NCBI GenBank assembly: GCA_943737045.1
Contig: CALSFV010000220.1
Location: 372,001-436,000, forward strand
Length of the DNA: 64,000 nt
Source: Parapristionchus giblindavisi
Taxonomy: Eukaryota > Nematoda > Chromadorea > Rhabditida > Diplogasteridae
Direction: 5' to 3'
The translations under genes and the position numbers were made by a program. This document shows, in pieces, positions 1 through 9,289 of this stretch (position 1 is its first letter; every line of letters starts with the position of its first letter). The notes below the pieces were generated by a model. The model was given only the letters and a program-made list of their open reading frames with translations. It was not told the DNA's origin and did no database searches.

Positions 1-202
1 GCCCAATATCAAATTGGAAAAGACACAGACAAGGTGGGACTTATGCTTTCGTACCCGTGAGAAGTGGTCCGATGTGGTTAATCAAACTGCTAAACCGATG
101 TGGTTAACCAAACTGGTTAACTGGTGGGTTATTGTAGAATGTGGAAAACGGGATTGATCGGTGCCAATGGGCAGGAAAGTCCGTCGGGCGTCGCCAGGAG
201 AG
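1..202 (+). CDS. probable upstream exons of the kinase-like gene (partial)
   Basis: Two candidate exons, about 1-56 and 175-202, precede the large intron that holds the LTR element. In frame 1 the first reads through a glycine-loop-like IGKDTDKVG and stops at a consensus donor (CCC/gtgaga). The second (28 nt) reads KVRRASPGE and ends at GAG/gttaaa. Their phases (2, then 0) join exactly to the exon starting at 5865. If correct they supply the beta1-beta3 part of a kinase lobe. The acceptor at 174 has a poor pyrimidine tract, and another frame (2-155) is also open, so this is an inference. A tandem near-repeat of a GATGTGGTTAAYCAAACTG unit fills the short intron. The gene's N-terminus lies outside the window. 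Confidence 0.35.
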
Positions 203-262
203 GTTAAAATTGATATTTTATCTATTTTTACAAAAAAAAAAAATACAATTCAGCTGTATTTT

Positions 263-953
263 TGTAAAGATATCCAACTCTCACGATCAGATAAAGATTA
301 GCTAAATTACCCCCTTTTGGTGCAATTTCAGCTCTTTCAAATGAAAGTCAAGAGGAAGCTTCACTTGCCACACCTAGTAGCTATCAGTCTCGCCACACCT
401 AGTAGCACTGATAAGTTTACGCCACACCTAGTAGCTTGCCACACCTAGTAGCTATCGGTAACGCCACACCTAGTAGCACCGATTCAAAATACGAAAGGAA
501 ACGAAAGTAAATTGGATCGAGTGTATTCAAGAGAACAAAACCCTTAGAATGTAACTAAACGATCACTGTGGAATCAACAAAAGGTGATTTATCTACAGTC
601 TCACAATAAACAACGAATCCTACGTAAAGTCAAGAAAAGGGAGAGAACTGACTACGTCACGTCTCACAAGCGAGGACGGAACGAGACTGAACAAGAATTA
701 CGAAATCAAAAAGGGGAAGTCTTAGGAAAAAGCAGAAAGGTAAACGGTTACACCATAAATGGTAAAGAACGGAAGTCCGGAAAAAGCAGAAAGGTATACA
801 CCACCAATCGGACTCAATAAATATAATGAAGTGAAATTGAAATGGAATAAATAATGAATGATGAATTATAATATTCTAAACGATAATAATTATATTCTAG
901 CGAATAATTCATAACAATATACAGACGATTAGGGTTGGGCGGACCCCATAACA
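263..953 (-). repeat. 3' LTR of the Gag-protease element
   Basis: The 691-bp partner of 5013-5703, with no difference seen. It is flanked outside by TTTT (259-262) and inside by the purine-rich tract (on the minus strand) at 954-969. It should supply polyadenylation for the element's transcript. Confidence 0.93.
367..477. repeat. five GCCACACCTAGTAGC motifs forming two hairpins in 3' LTR
   Basis: The 15-bp motif starts at 367, 392, 421, 438 and 463. Two copies sit in loops of inverted repeats: TATCAGT...ACTGATA around the second copy and TATCGGT...ACCGAT around the fifth. The stems differ in sequence but keep pairing, which suggests selection for structure. Confidence 0.85.
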
Positions 954-969
954 TGCCCTCCTTTTCTTC
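954..969 (-). promoter_or_regulatory. polypurine tract of LTR element
   Basis: On the minus strand the sequence GAAGAAAAGGAGGGCA directly precedes the TG that starts the 3' LTR, the usual position of the plus-strand primer for reverse transcription. Confidence 0.7.
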
Positions 970-979
970 AAGCGTGTCC

Positions 980-3900
980 TCACGCGTCCTTCTCGACCTC
1001 CACGGGATGACGAACAACGAACGGCGAAACGAGCGGCGAAACGATAACGAACGTGGCAACGACGACGAGCGTAGTGGCGGCAACGGCGATGGCAGCGGCA
1101 ACGATGACGACGGCGTGGGTGTAGGTAGTTGAGATGTAGGGCACGTTGTAGGTGATGACGACGGCGACGACCATGTTGTCGAACGAAGCGACGACTGATA
1201 CACTTCCTCCTCTGAGGACTACGGGCTCTCGTGATGACAAGACCAACATCTTGTCGGGGTCTCTCGGGATCGCCTTCTTCCTGCAATCAAACTGTTCGAA
1301 CTCCATAGCTCTATACAGTACTACACAAGAGATCTCTCCATCACAAGCCTCACAAATGTACTCACTAATGATACATCTATTCTCATTGCCACAATCATAT
1401 CTAACAGATACCGTAACAGATTGAGATCCATTACCCACAGGCACTCTCACAGCATGATCTACACGATGACTATTGTTGACTCCATCAACCATCTTATTAT
1501 CCTCTATCAATATGCGATCTTCCTTCAATAGACACTCAGGTCCCATAACAGGTACCGTTCCCTTACACACTGGAACTCCAACAATACTATCTCCATCAAT
1601 AATATCCATATCCTTCATGTTCATACAATCTTCCTTCAATCGACCCTTTGGTCTCTCGACAGGCACAGTCTCTTTACACACTCTTTCAACAACATCTCCA
1701 ACAATAATGTCCTTCTTATTCTTATTCATACCATCTCTCCTAGATATAATTCCTCTTTCCATTCCACTATCCATCTCATTAGGTATAACACAGCTCGAAA
1801 CGACAGCCTCACTCTTAATACACTCATCACTTCCATCGACTACTTCATCAACTACAGTATCCTCATCCTTCTCCCTCAACTCTATTCCTTCTGCCTCCAG
1901 AATACTTTTTCCCAACACAATGCACGGACTGTTCATCTCCGTGCAAGCAGATTCATCATTAAATGGATTACCCCCGTCCATTTCCACATCCGCTACTATA
2001 TTCCCGACGATCTTCACCTGATCTTCACGAGCATCGGTGACATCGGAATCCTTAACCTCTACGACCACATCTTTAGCCGTATCATTAACCATATTCGCCT
2101 CGAAATCCTCATCAAGGCGCACTCCAACATCTAATCCCTTAATATCGCCTCGAACCATAACCGTGTTTGTCCCATTACACTCTGGAACACGCACAGTCGT
2201 ATCACCATCCTCGACTGTTTCTTCATCAGTCAAGAGTATCTGTTCTCCTTTATCAGGAGGACCACCACCAACAATAACCGTGCACAATTCATTTCGTGCA
2301 CTCTTTAGCACGACAGCATCATTTCCACTACACATATCAACCACTTCATCCTTTACAATCAACTCCATTCCCATTGCGTCTAAGGCACTCTGCCCCAACA
2401 GGATACACGGAATCTTCTTCTCAGTTACAAAGAAGCCGACTTTACATCGCCTTCCTCTCTCCATATTCACATCAACACAAATTGTTCCAACTAATTTCAC
2501 CCGATTACCTAGAGCATCAGCGAATCCCGTAATCTTATCATCAATAACTACTCCGGCCATACACTTGACCGTATCAAAATCAATCAAATTTACTTCGGCA
2601 CCCGTATCTAAACAGGCTTCTACTTCTACACCACCAATGGTTCCTCGTACAGTATTGAATCTCTTGATGAACTTGCAGTGGGTGTCATCAACCTCATCTT
2701 GTGCCTGCTTCTCTTCATTCTCTTTACAGGTATTCTCGACTACGCTTTGATCTTCTTGCATAGGTACTTCTCTCATATCATTCACTTGCGTACAGGTGAC
2801 GTTGTACGATCTTGGAGGATCTTCCTTCGACTCTCTCTGATTCGTGGGAGGCTGCTGCGAACGAGCATCCTGAGGTTCGAATCTCGGGGCATGATGATTG
2901 TACGGGAATTCTCCTTGCTGCACACCTGTTCGAACTTGATGTTCATCCACGGATCGATTACTGTACATACTCTGATTGTATGGCTGGTTCCATGATGTCT
3001 GTGGACGACCATTCCATCTTCCAGTAGTACACACTGTTGATATGTGGCCAACGCCACCACAATTTCGACACGTAATCATGCTTCGATTCGGTGGAGCCGT
3101 GTAACCTCCATTCCTCCATTCACGTCCATTATCATTATCATTCAATCTTCGATCTATGTATTCAGATCTCTGTATGACCTTCGTCAGCTCTTCATAGGAT
3201 CCTCCCTCGTCAAACAGCTTCAGTAGTTCTCGATAATCCTTATGTTGATCGTAGATGAGCATGAACTTCTTCCTCCTATTCTTCTCGAGACTCTCACTAT
3301 CTTCTCCATACATCTTCATGGTGAAGTATTCGATGTCATCACTGACTTCCGTTACACTTCTACCTTCCGCTGAGATCGCACCCAACTTTCTCTCATACTC
3401 AAGTTCAGCATATTGAGATCCACCCATACACCTATCTCTTAACCATTCTAGACATTCTCTTATCCCTTTGCTATCATACTCTTTCGGTAACGACCTGTAC
3501 TCATTTCGGGCCTTTCCAACAAGTGACTCTCTCAACAGAATCTTCGAATCATGATCACTCATACGCCCATATCGTAACATGAAACCATCTTTGAATATAT
3601 CCCATGTCTCTCTCGATCCATCATAGTTGGCTAATCTTGGTAACTCAGCAAGGGATACCCTCGGGACATCACTACATTGTCTAACAACATCGTTTACCCC
3701 CGCAACCGTATCAGAATATGAACTGTTCTCACATGTTCTTTCCGATCCACGAACTCCTTGCTGATGCGAGTGTCGCAGCCTTGGCTCCGGAGATGCCCTC
3801 ATCGATTCATTCCATCGCTCGTTCTCGAAATCTCTCTTTGCCGGTCGAACCTGTAATCGATCTTTCGTCACTTCGGTCTCTTTATGACGTAATCGATCAT

Positions 3901-4849
3901 GCTCAGGATTATATCTGTACTCACGTTGTTCAGTCATGAACAGCCTCTGCTGCATGTCTTCTATCTGCTTACGAGCTGTACGAAGATCAGCTTCTCTGGC
4001 AGCAAGATCCGTTTGGGTTTCCTTCAACTTCTTCTTCATGGCCTCGGAATCCTCCTTAGCCTTCCATCTGTCCTGCAATTCAGTTCTTGCTTCAAGGAAT
4101 TGACTAACAAGATCATTCATATCATTAAGATTCACCGAATGCAAAGCATTATTAAGTATCTTTTCAAAATGATTTCTCTCTTTGATTACAATATTATAAT
4201 TATCTCTCCATTGGGAATCAGCACTCAATAAAGCATCGTACTTCTCTCTCAATTCTTTCAGGTCAAACAGATTCGTTCCTGCTAACGTATCAGTAATGAT
4301 TTGAGTAAGCCCTTCTCCTTCACCTCCAGTTCTCTCTTTACATTGTCTATCTTGCTCGACAAGAAAATTATTCATTTCTACCAACTCTTCGTCTACTTCT
4401 TTCATTCCATCATTCCAGACCTTCTCGAGCTCTTTCACAGCTAGTTTAGAACCACCTTTGTTCACTTCTCTAGTCACAAGATTGTTTACGAGATCACTCA
4501 ACTTCTCTCGCAATCGTCTCAGAAACAATTCAGGATCATTCATATTCTCTCTCTTATTTCTAGAGTTACATCTAGTACGACAACGATAACGATCTTGTAC
4601 CTTTGGAGGAGCTGCTACTGGTTGTCTTGCTCCTTCGATCACCTCAGTTACGATGGCCGCGGGCGGAAGAATAGCTTCGTTACCCCCCGGCGCCGTTTCC
4701 TCGTTGTTGGCAACGTCGTTGAGTGTTTGATCGTCTTCATATCTCGTTACCCCCTCACGTTCGAGTTCATCACCAAGGAGGTGTTCTTCATCCAAATCAT
4801 CAAAGTTATTCATCACGGCTGATGAATCTGCAGTGAGGCAATCAATCAA
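980..4849 (-). CDS. Gag-aspartic protease polyprotein of LTR element, no pol
   Basis: An uninterrupted ORF of 1289 codons; a second in-frame Met about 12 codons in is an equally good start. Order: acidic N-terminus (about 1-70), basic segment, predicted coiled coil (about 230-310), a Gag-core-like region (about 400-560, WDIFKDGFMLRYGRMSD), a CCHC zinc knuckle CRNCGGVGHISTVC (about 591) and a retropepsin with LDTGAEVNLID (about 745) and PCILLGQSALDA (about 815). A second, diverged copy of the protease C-terminal half follows (PCIVLGKSILEAEGIEL, about 977) without its own DTG. The tail has degenerate repeats built on VPVCKGTVPV and LKED, a cysteine-containing segment, and a hydrophobic Val/Ala-rich stretch near the C-terminus that could span a membrane. 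The ORF ends next to the 3' LTR, so no polymerase gene fits. Gag packages RNA and the protease would process it. Confidence 0.88.
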   Translation of the reverse strand: MIDCLTADSSAVMNNFDDLDEEHLLGDELEREGVTRYEDDQTLNDVANNEETAPGGNEAILPPAAIVTEVIEGARQPVAAPPKVQDRYRCRTRCNSRNKRENMNDPELFLRRLREKLSDLVNNLVTREVNKGGSKLAVKELEKVWNDGMKEVDEELVEMNNFLVEQDRQCKERTGGEGEGLTQIITDTLAGTNLFDLKELREKYDALLSADSQWRDNYNIVIKERNHFEKILNNALHSVNLNDMNDLVSQFLEARTELQDRWKAKEDSEAMKKKLKETQTDLAAREADLRTARKQIEDMQQRLFMTEQREYRYNPEHDRLRHKETEVTKDRLQVRPAKRDFENERWNESMRASPEPRLRHSHQQGVRGSERTCENSSYSDTVAGVNDVVRQCSDVPRVSLAELPRLANYDGSRETWDIFKDGFMLRYGRMSDHDSKILLRESLVGKARNEYRSLPKEYDSKGIRECLEWLRDRCMGGSQYAELEYERKLGAISAEGRSVTEVSDDIEYFTMKMYGEDSESLEKNRRKKFMLIYDQHKDYRELLKLFDEGGSYEELTKVIQRSEYIDRRLNDNDNGREWRNGGYTAPPNRSMITCRNCGGVGHISTVCTTGRWNGRPQTSWNQPYNQSMYSNRSVDEHQVRTGVQQGEFPYNHHAPRFEPQDARSQQPPTNQRESKEDPPRSYNVTCTQVNDMREVPMQEDQSVVENTCKENEEKQAQDEVDDTHCKFIKRFNTVRGTIGGVEVEACLDTGAEVNLIDFDTVKCMAGVVIDDKITGFADALGNRVKLVGTICVDVNMERGRRCKVGFFVTEKKIPCILLGQSALDAMGMELIVKDEVVDMCSGNDAVVLKSARNELCTVIVGGGPPDKGEQILLTDEETVEDGDTTVRVPECNGTNTVMVRGDIKGLDVGVRLDEDFEANMVNDTAKDVVVEVKDSDVTDAREDQVKIVGNIVADVEMDGGNPFNDESACTEMNSPCIVLGKSILEAEGIELREKDEDTVVDEVVDGSDECIKSEAVVSSCVIPNEMDSGMERGIISRRDGMNKNKKDIIVGDVVERVCKETVPVERPKGRLKEDCMNMKDMDIIDGDSIVGVPVCKGTVPVMGPECLLKEDRILIEDNKMVDGVNNSHRVDHAVRVPVGNGSQSVTVSVRYDCGNENRCIISEYICEACDGEISCVVLYRAMEFEQFDCRKKAIPRDPDKMLVLSSREPVVLRGGSVSVVASFDNMVVAVVITYNVPYISTTYTHAVVIVAAAIAVAATTLVVVATFVIVSPLVSPFVVRHPVEVEKDA

Positions 4850-4989
4850 TTACTCGTCTCAATTAATAATGATGATGCAATAGTCACCACGACACGTAAT
4901 CACGCAATTATCACCACGAAAATCACGCCAAACGACACGAGAATCACACAATTCGCTCGCGAAATACGATCAGTAATAAGTCTCTCTCA

Positions 4990-5012
4990 GTTCAAGTCCG
5001 GCTCAGCCCCCA
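4990..5012 (-). promoter_or_regulatory. primer-binding site of LTR element
   Basis: Immediately inside the 5' LTR, the plus strand reads like the 3' end of a tRNA (T-loop TTCAAGTCC, then GGCTCAGCCC and CCA). The element's strand, starting TGGGGGCTGAGCC, is therefore complementary to a tRNA 3' end over about 23 nt, longer than the usual 18. The tRNA identity was not determined. Confidence 0.75.
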
Positions 5013-5703
5013 TGTAAAGATATCCAACTCTCACGATCAGATAAAGATTAGCTAAATTACCCCCTTTTGGTGCAATTTCAGCTCTTTCAAATGAAAGTCA
5101 AGAGGAAGCTTCACTTGCCACACCTAGTAGCTATCAGTCTCGCCACACCTAGTAGCACTGATAAGTTTACGCCACACCTAGTAGCTTGCCACACCTAGTA
5201 GCTATCGGTAACGCCACACCTAGTAGCACCGATTCAAAATACGAAAGGAAACGAAAGTAAATTGGATCGAGTGTATTCAAGAGAACAAAACCCTTAGAAT
5301 GTAACTAAACGATCACTGTGGAATCAACAAAAGGTGATTTATCTACAGTCTCACAATAAACAACGAATCCTACGTAAAGTCAAGAAAAGGGAGAGAACTG
5401 ACTACGTCACGTCTCACAAGCGAGGACGGAACGAGACTGAACAAGAATTACGAAATCAAAAAGGGGAAGTCTTAGGAAAAAGCAGAAAGGTAAACGGTTA
5501 CACCATAAATGGTAAAGAACGGAAGTCCGGAAAAAGCAGAAAGGTATACACCACCAATCGGACTCAATAAATATAATGAAGTGAAATTGAAATGGAATAA
5601 ATAATGAATGATGAATTATAATATTCTAAACGATAATAATTATATTCTAGCGAATAATTCATAACAATATACAGACGATTAGGGTTGGGCGGACCCCATA
5701 ACA
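5013..5703 (-). repeat. 5' LTR of the Gag-protease element
   Basis: 691 bp, TG...CA, identical by eye to 263-953. As the 5' LTR of a minus-strand element it should contain the promoter. It contains five copies of a 15-bp motif (see 5117-5227) and an AT-rich stretch with AATAAA-like sequence. A short open frame inside (78 codons) is duplicated only because the LTR is, and has no recognisable domain. Confidence 0.93.
5117..5227. repeat. five GCCACACCTAGTAGC motifs forming two hairpins in 5' LTR
   Basis: The same array as in the other LTR, starting at 5117, 5142, 5171, 5188 and 5213. It is promoter-proximal in the 5' LTR of the element and a candidate for factor binding or RNA packaging. Confidence 0.85.
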
Positions 5704-5864
5704 TTTTACCTCCAAAATCGATGGACTCCCGTCTCATTTCGTGCTCTGAACAAGGATGTTTGTGCCTTATTGATTAATTTCTGGTCCGATCAGAGATCAA
5801 GGATCAAATCTCATAGATCAAAGATCAAGGATCAGTTATCATAACTTATATTAGTTGTATTCAG

Positions 5865-6379
5865 ATGACATCACTACCAGGTCTCGCCGATGATCTTCTA
5901 TTCCTCGATGCCAAGTCAAGAGCGACCAATCAACAGCTCAGTGAAGCTAATCGGTTATTGATTCATCGATTGATTTTTTGTTTCATTATTGATTGACTGG
6001 AAATATCGATAATATTCCCAGTCTCAAGCTGAGGCTCAACGGATGCGAGTATATTGCACAGATCGTCACCGGAGACATCACAGACAAGGTATACTGTATG
6101 ATCGAGGATTACTGTATCTGGAGGGTTACTGTATTACCTGTTATACCGTATCTTGTGTTACTATGGATGGATTACTGTAGATACTACTGTACTAATCTGT
6201 CCATGAGTACTACGGTACGTTGTGGCTACTGTATCCTTTGCCAGAGATATGGTGCCTGGTTGGCCTACGAATTCGTGCCGGGCATACCCCTGGACGATCT
6301 TCTGGAGCGCCGACGAGCCGACAATGACCGCATCACCATGAGACCACGATACGAAATGATGGCTCAGGTATTATTGAAA

Positions 6380-6410
<31 letters not shown>

Positions 6411-7954
6411 GATTTTTGCGAAAATTGTAAAGAGTGTGTTAATTTTGTCCACTTGTAAATAGCATTGTAAAAGGCAAATATCTCGGTTCTCTGACTAGTT
6501 AGACACTTTCAGGAAAAAACTCGAACATTCCTTTTTTTCGTGATTTCTAAACCAAAAAAACAAGTTTCAAGCTTTTTATAATTGCTTGCTTTTTACAATG
6601 CTATTTACAAGTGGACAAAATTAACACCTTTTTTTACAATTTCCAATTCCATTTACAAGAAATTAACACCACATGATTGATTGATTGAATATCGATTGCT
6701 TTTTGCAGATTGCTGCCGGCATGCGTTTCCTCGAGCAGAACGGTCTGTGTCATCGGCATCTCTGCTGTCGGAATGTGGTAGGTTCCGCCCCTTTTCGACT
6801 CCGCCCACTTTTATCCCCGCCTACGTTTGCCTCCGCTCTTAATCTTGTACCATGACAGATCTGCATGATCGAGGGTCTCGATCACTTTCGTCTCAAGCTC
6901 ACCGATTACATGCTGCCCTACAGTTTTCTGAATAAGGTTTAGACTTCGCCCACTTTAGACTCCGCCCACTTTAATTCACGCCTCCATACTTTCAGGTCAA
7001 CGCCAAGACAGTGAATCTGAACGAGTTTTCCAGAACGACGAACGCATTTCTCTGGTGAGACGATTTGTTTTTGGGCTTCACAATCTAAAATCTGGACAAT
7101 GGTGTTGCCACGTATACGGCAGAAGAATATTGCGGTATTTAGGTGGGCACCAGAAGCCCTGATCGATCGAATATTCGACATCAAGGCTGACGTCTGGTCA
7201 TTTGGATGTGTCATCTTCGAGGTGATCTTTGCTCTTTATGACTCCATTGTCATTAAATTACACTGCCTTTTAAAGATCCTCACGGACGGAGAAGCACCGT
7301 ACTGCTTTGAGAAACCGGCTCCCGTCACTGCGATCATTTCGTATGATCCTTTTTTCTTTGATCTTTGATCTTTGATCTTTGATCTCTTCCAGGCTCATTG
7401 AGTTCATGGAGCAGAAAGAAAGGAAGATGAGGCTCTCGAATGTAGAGGACGCGTCTGAACCGGAGCCATTCATTCACCAGGTCGTCAGAAGGTCCTTCAA
7501 TAGAGATCCCAATGTGAGTACGGCACACCGTGGTGTGATTTACCAAAAGATGCTCGCTTTGTTTTTTGCCAATTAAAGGCACATCCAGAGCTTATTTTAT
7601 ACTCTCCGCTCTGGCCATGCTCTCTTGCTTTCTTTGTTCGCGAGAGAGTGTTGCCAGAGCGAAGATTAAAATTAGTTCCGCATGTACCTGTAAATAAAAA
7701 TGCTCTCAAAAGGAGGTAGTTCGAACTTTACATTGAATTGATGAACTATTTATTCACAAATTCAGAAACGGCCCACGTTCCAAACACTGAACAAGTTCTT
7801 CTGTGACCTGCTCTTCAACTCCAAGCTGGATGCTCTCAAGGTAATTATCGAGTTTATTTTCGTTATTGATTATCGATTTATCGATTTTTAGGTGATCGCG
7901 GATTCGTTGTCCACTCCAGCCGAATTTCCCACCAGCGAGGCGACTACTGATTGA
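5865..7954 (+). CDS. tyrosine-kinase-like protein, probable pseudokinase (C-terminal part of gene)
   Basis: Ten exons join in phase: 5865-5953, 6022-6088, 6245-6367, 6709-6777, 6859-6936, 6996-7054, 7143-7221, 7276-7340, 7393-7513, 7766-7840 and 7892-7954 (the last two close the C-terminus). The product follows a tyrosine-kinase fold: helix C region, hinge YEFVPG, helix E, a catalytic-loop equivalent, the WAPEAL and DVWSFGCVIFE motifs, and a final KRPTF in helix I. Two catalytic signatures are changed. The loop reads HRHLCCRN where active kinases have HRDLAARN, and the DFG position reads TDYML. Loss of the HRD aspartate and the DFG phenylalanine/glycine predicts weak or no phosphotransfer, as in known pseudokinases. 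Family (Fer-like, receptor-like or other) cannot be fixed without the N-terminus. The short introns contain GATCTTTGATC and ACTGTA-type repeats and one MITE. Confidence 0.75.
6421..6642. mobile_element. MITE in kinase-gene intron
   Basis: About 220 bp with long inverted ends (GTTAATTTTGTCCACTTGTAAATAGCATTGTAAAA and its complement). It lies in the intron between exons 6245-6367 and 6709-6777, just after an ATTG tetranucleotide run (about 6382-6410). No coding capacity. Confidence 0.75.
7603..7674. repeat. dispersed short hairpin repeat, copy 1
   Basis: A fold-back of about 70 bp: TCCGCTCTGGCCATGCTCTC pairs with GAGAGAGTGTTGCCAGAGCG. Related copies are at 44635-44694 and 47988-48049. All three lie in introns or next to exons. 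Confidence 0.7.
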
Positions 7955-8497
7955 TTTTTTTCATAAGCCCCGCCCACTTTGGCCGATCCCACTGTATCAG
8001 AGGATGCCAAAACAGTGTCCTCTTCCGATAAACGTACAGTGTGCGAGTATTGGTCCAAAATAAATTACAGAGAAAGAAAGAAAGGTAGAGATTAAGAAAT
8101 GGGTTGTGTTAGAAACTTTTTAAAGAAAAAAAACCATAATTAACCTAACACGATCCAGTGTTTCGAGATTTACCTAACAATAAGCTAATACTATAATATA
8201 AATCCTATATGAAAGAAAATAATAACTTTATTATGCTGGTACGTAATGAACAATACATAGGACACAAACAAGAAAAATGGTTGGATACATAATTTACTAT
8301 GCCACAACGGGGTAGCATAAGTAAAAAAAAGTAAGATGACTTACAAAGATTGACAAAGAATGACTTACAAAGAACGCAAAAAGCTAAAATATGCTTTCGT
8401 CTTTTACTCCTCTGGAACATCTCACCACCTCCAATCATTTTGAACTTTTCGTTCCGATCATTGCTACTTACAAAATTAACAAAATTGCAAAAGAACT

Positions 8498-8569
8498 ATG
8501 GGGCACCAGGATTTGAATCGGGGACCTCTCGATCTGCAGTCGAATGCTCTGACACTGAGCTATGGATGT
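8498..8569 (-). pseudogene. tRNA-Cys(GCA)-like pseudogene
   Basis: Read on minus, D-arm, anticodon arm (GACTGCAGATC, anticodon GCA), variable loop and B box (GATTCAAATCC) match a nematode-type tRNA-Cys. The 5' acceptor strand does not pair with the 3' strand, and the T-stem has mismatches, so a functional cloverleaf is unlikely. Confidence 0.65.
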
Positions 8570-8704
8570 GATAATGGGATAGGCTGTGGGTCGATAGAAG
8601 GACGAAGAAGAACAGTTTAAACGATCCCCGTGTCATCTTTGCCTAACTGAAAATAAAATAAAGACGTTCGGAGATAACAAAAGGAGCTGTCCCGCTCAAT
8701 CCCT

Positions 8705-8776
8705 CGCTATATAGCTCAGTGGCAGAGCATTCGACTGCAGATCGAGAGGTCCCCTCTTCAAATTCGGATGCCTCCT
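8705..8776 (+). pseudogene. tRNA-Cys(GCA)-like pseudogene, inverted to the previous one
   Basis: The internal part, from TAGCTCAGTGGCAGAGC to GAGAGGTCCCC, is nearly identical to the minus-strand copy and has anticodon GCA. It is followed by a T run (8778 on) like a Pol III terminator. Acceptor and T-arm pairing are poor. Two copies about 140 bp apart face outward. Confidence 0.6.
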
Positions 8777-9289
8777 TCTTTTTTATATTTTTTTAAAATA
8801 TTTTTTTAATGAAAGTTTGGAATTTTATGAATTATGTAGACTAAATATTGAAAATATTAATTTTTGCAAATGCCTCGTCAATTCAATCATCGGCATTTCG
8901 TTTACTAAGTAACATATTAAGCACATTAAGTTGACAATGTTCAAAAATTTCCAAACTTTAAGTGTGCAAATAAAACAATAAAAACAATTGTCACGCCTAT
9001 TATCCAATATTGATAACCCAATAATTCGAGGAGATCGGAGGAGACTATTTATCTATGAACGACTATTTATGATTTATTGTTTGTTAATCATAAATAGTCG
9101 TTGATGTCGCTTTTGAATACATAATAATAGGGTGTGTCATTAATTCGGTAAATTTTTTCCTCGAATAAAGTTTTCTCATTTACGTGTTGTTCGTGTATCG
9201 GGTTCGTACCCTCATTGAACACCTCTAACACTTTGCTATATTTTTGTTTTTGCCCCATTGTCTACTCTTCTACTTGCAGCATGGCTCTG

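Larger units (their letters stand above)
263..5703 (-). mobile_element. LTR retrotransposon, Gag-protease only, antisense in kinase-gene intron
   Basis: A complete element lies between 691-bp direct repeats (263-953 and 5013-5703) that begin TG and end CA and match base for base by eye at a constant offset of 4750. Flanks carry TTTT on both sides (259-262, 5704-5707), a likely 4-bp target duplication. The coding strand is minus, so 5013-5703 is the 5' LTR. A tRNA-like primer-binding site abuts it and a purine-rich tract abuts the 3' LTR. The internal 4059 bp holds a single ORF with Gag and retropepsin features. No reverse transcriptase, RNase H, integrase or envelope motif is present, so mobility must depend on another element. 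Identical LTRs mean recent insertion. Confidence 0.93.
7955..9129. other. intergenic region with tRNA-like sequences
   Basis: No protein gene recognised. Contents: the 3' flank of the kinase-like gene (a possible AATAAA near 8060), two tRNA-Cys-like sequences (8498-8569, 8705-8776) and a short hairpin with AACGACTATTTATGATT arms (about 9057-9103). Confidence 0.6.

Noticed and set aside
584..820. 78-codon ORF in the LTR, repeated at 5334-5570
   Set aside because: Duplicated only because both LTRs are identical; basic low-complexity product with no domain and wrong strand for the element.
1473..2750. Long + strand ORFs (182 and 237 codons) under the Gag-PR ORF
   Set aside because: Serine/threonine/proline-rich mirror frames of the real minus-strand ORF.
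980..4849. Reverse transcriptase or integrase in the LTR element
   Set aside because: No YxDD, RNase H or HHCC/DDE integrase motif in any frame of the 4.06-kb interior that I could see.
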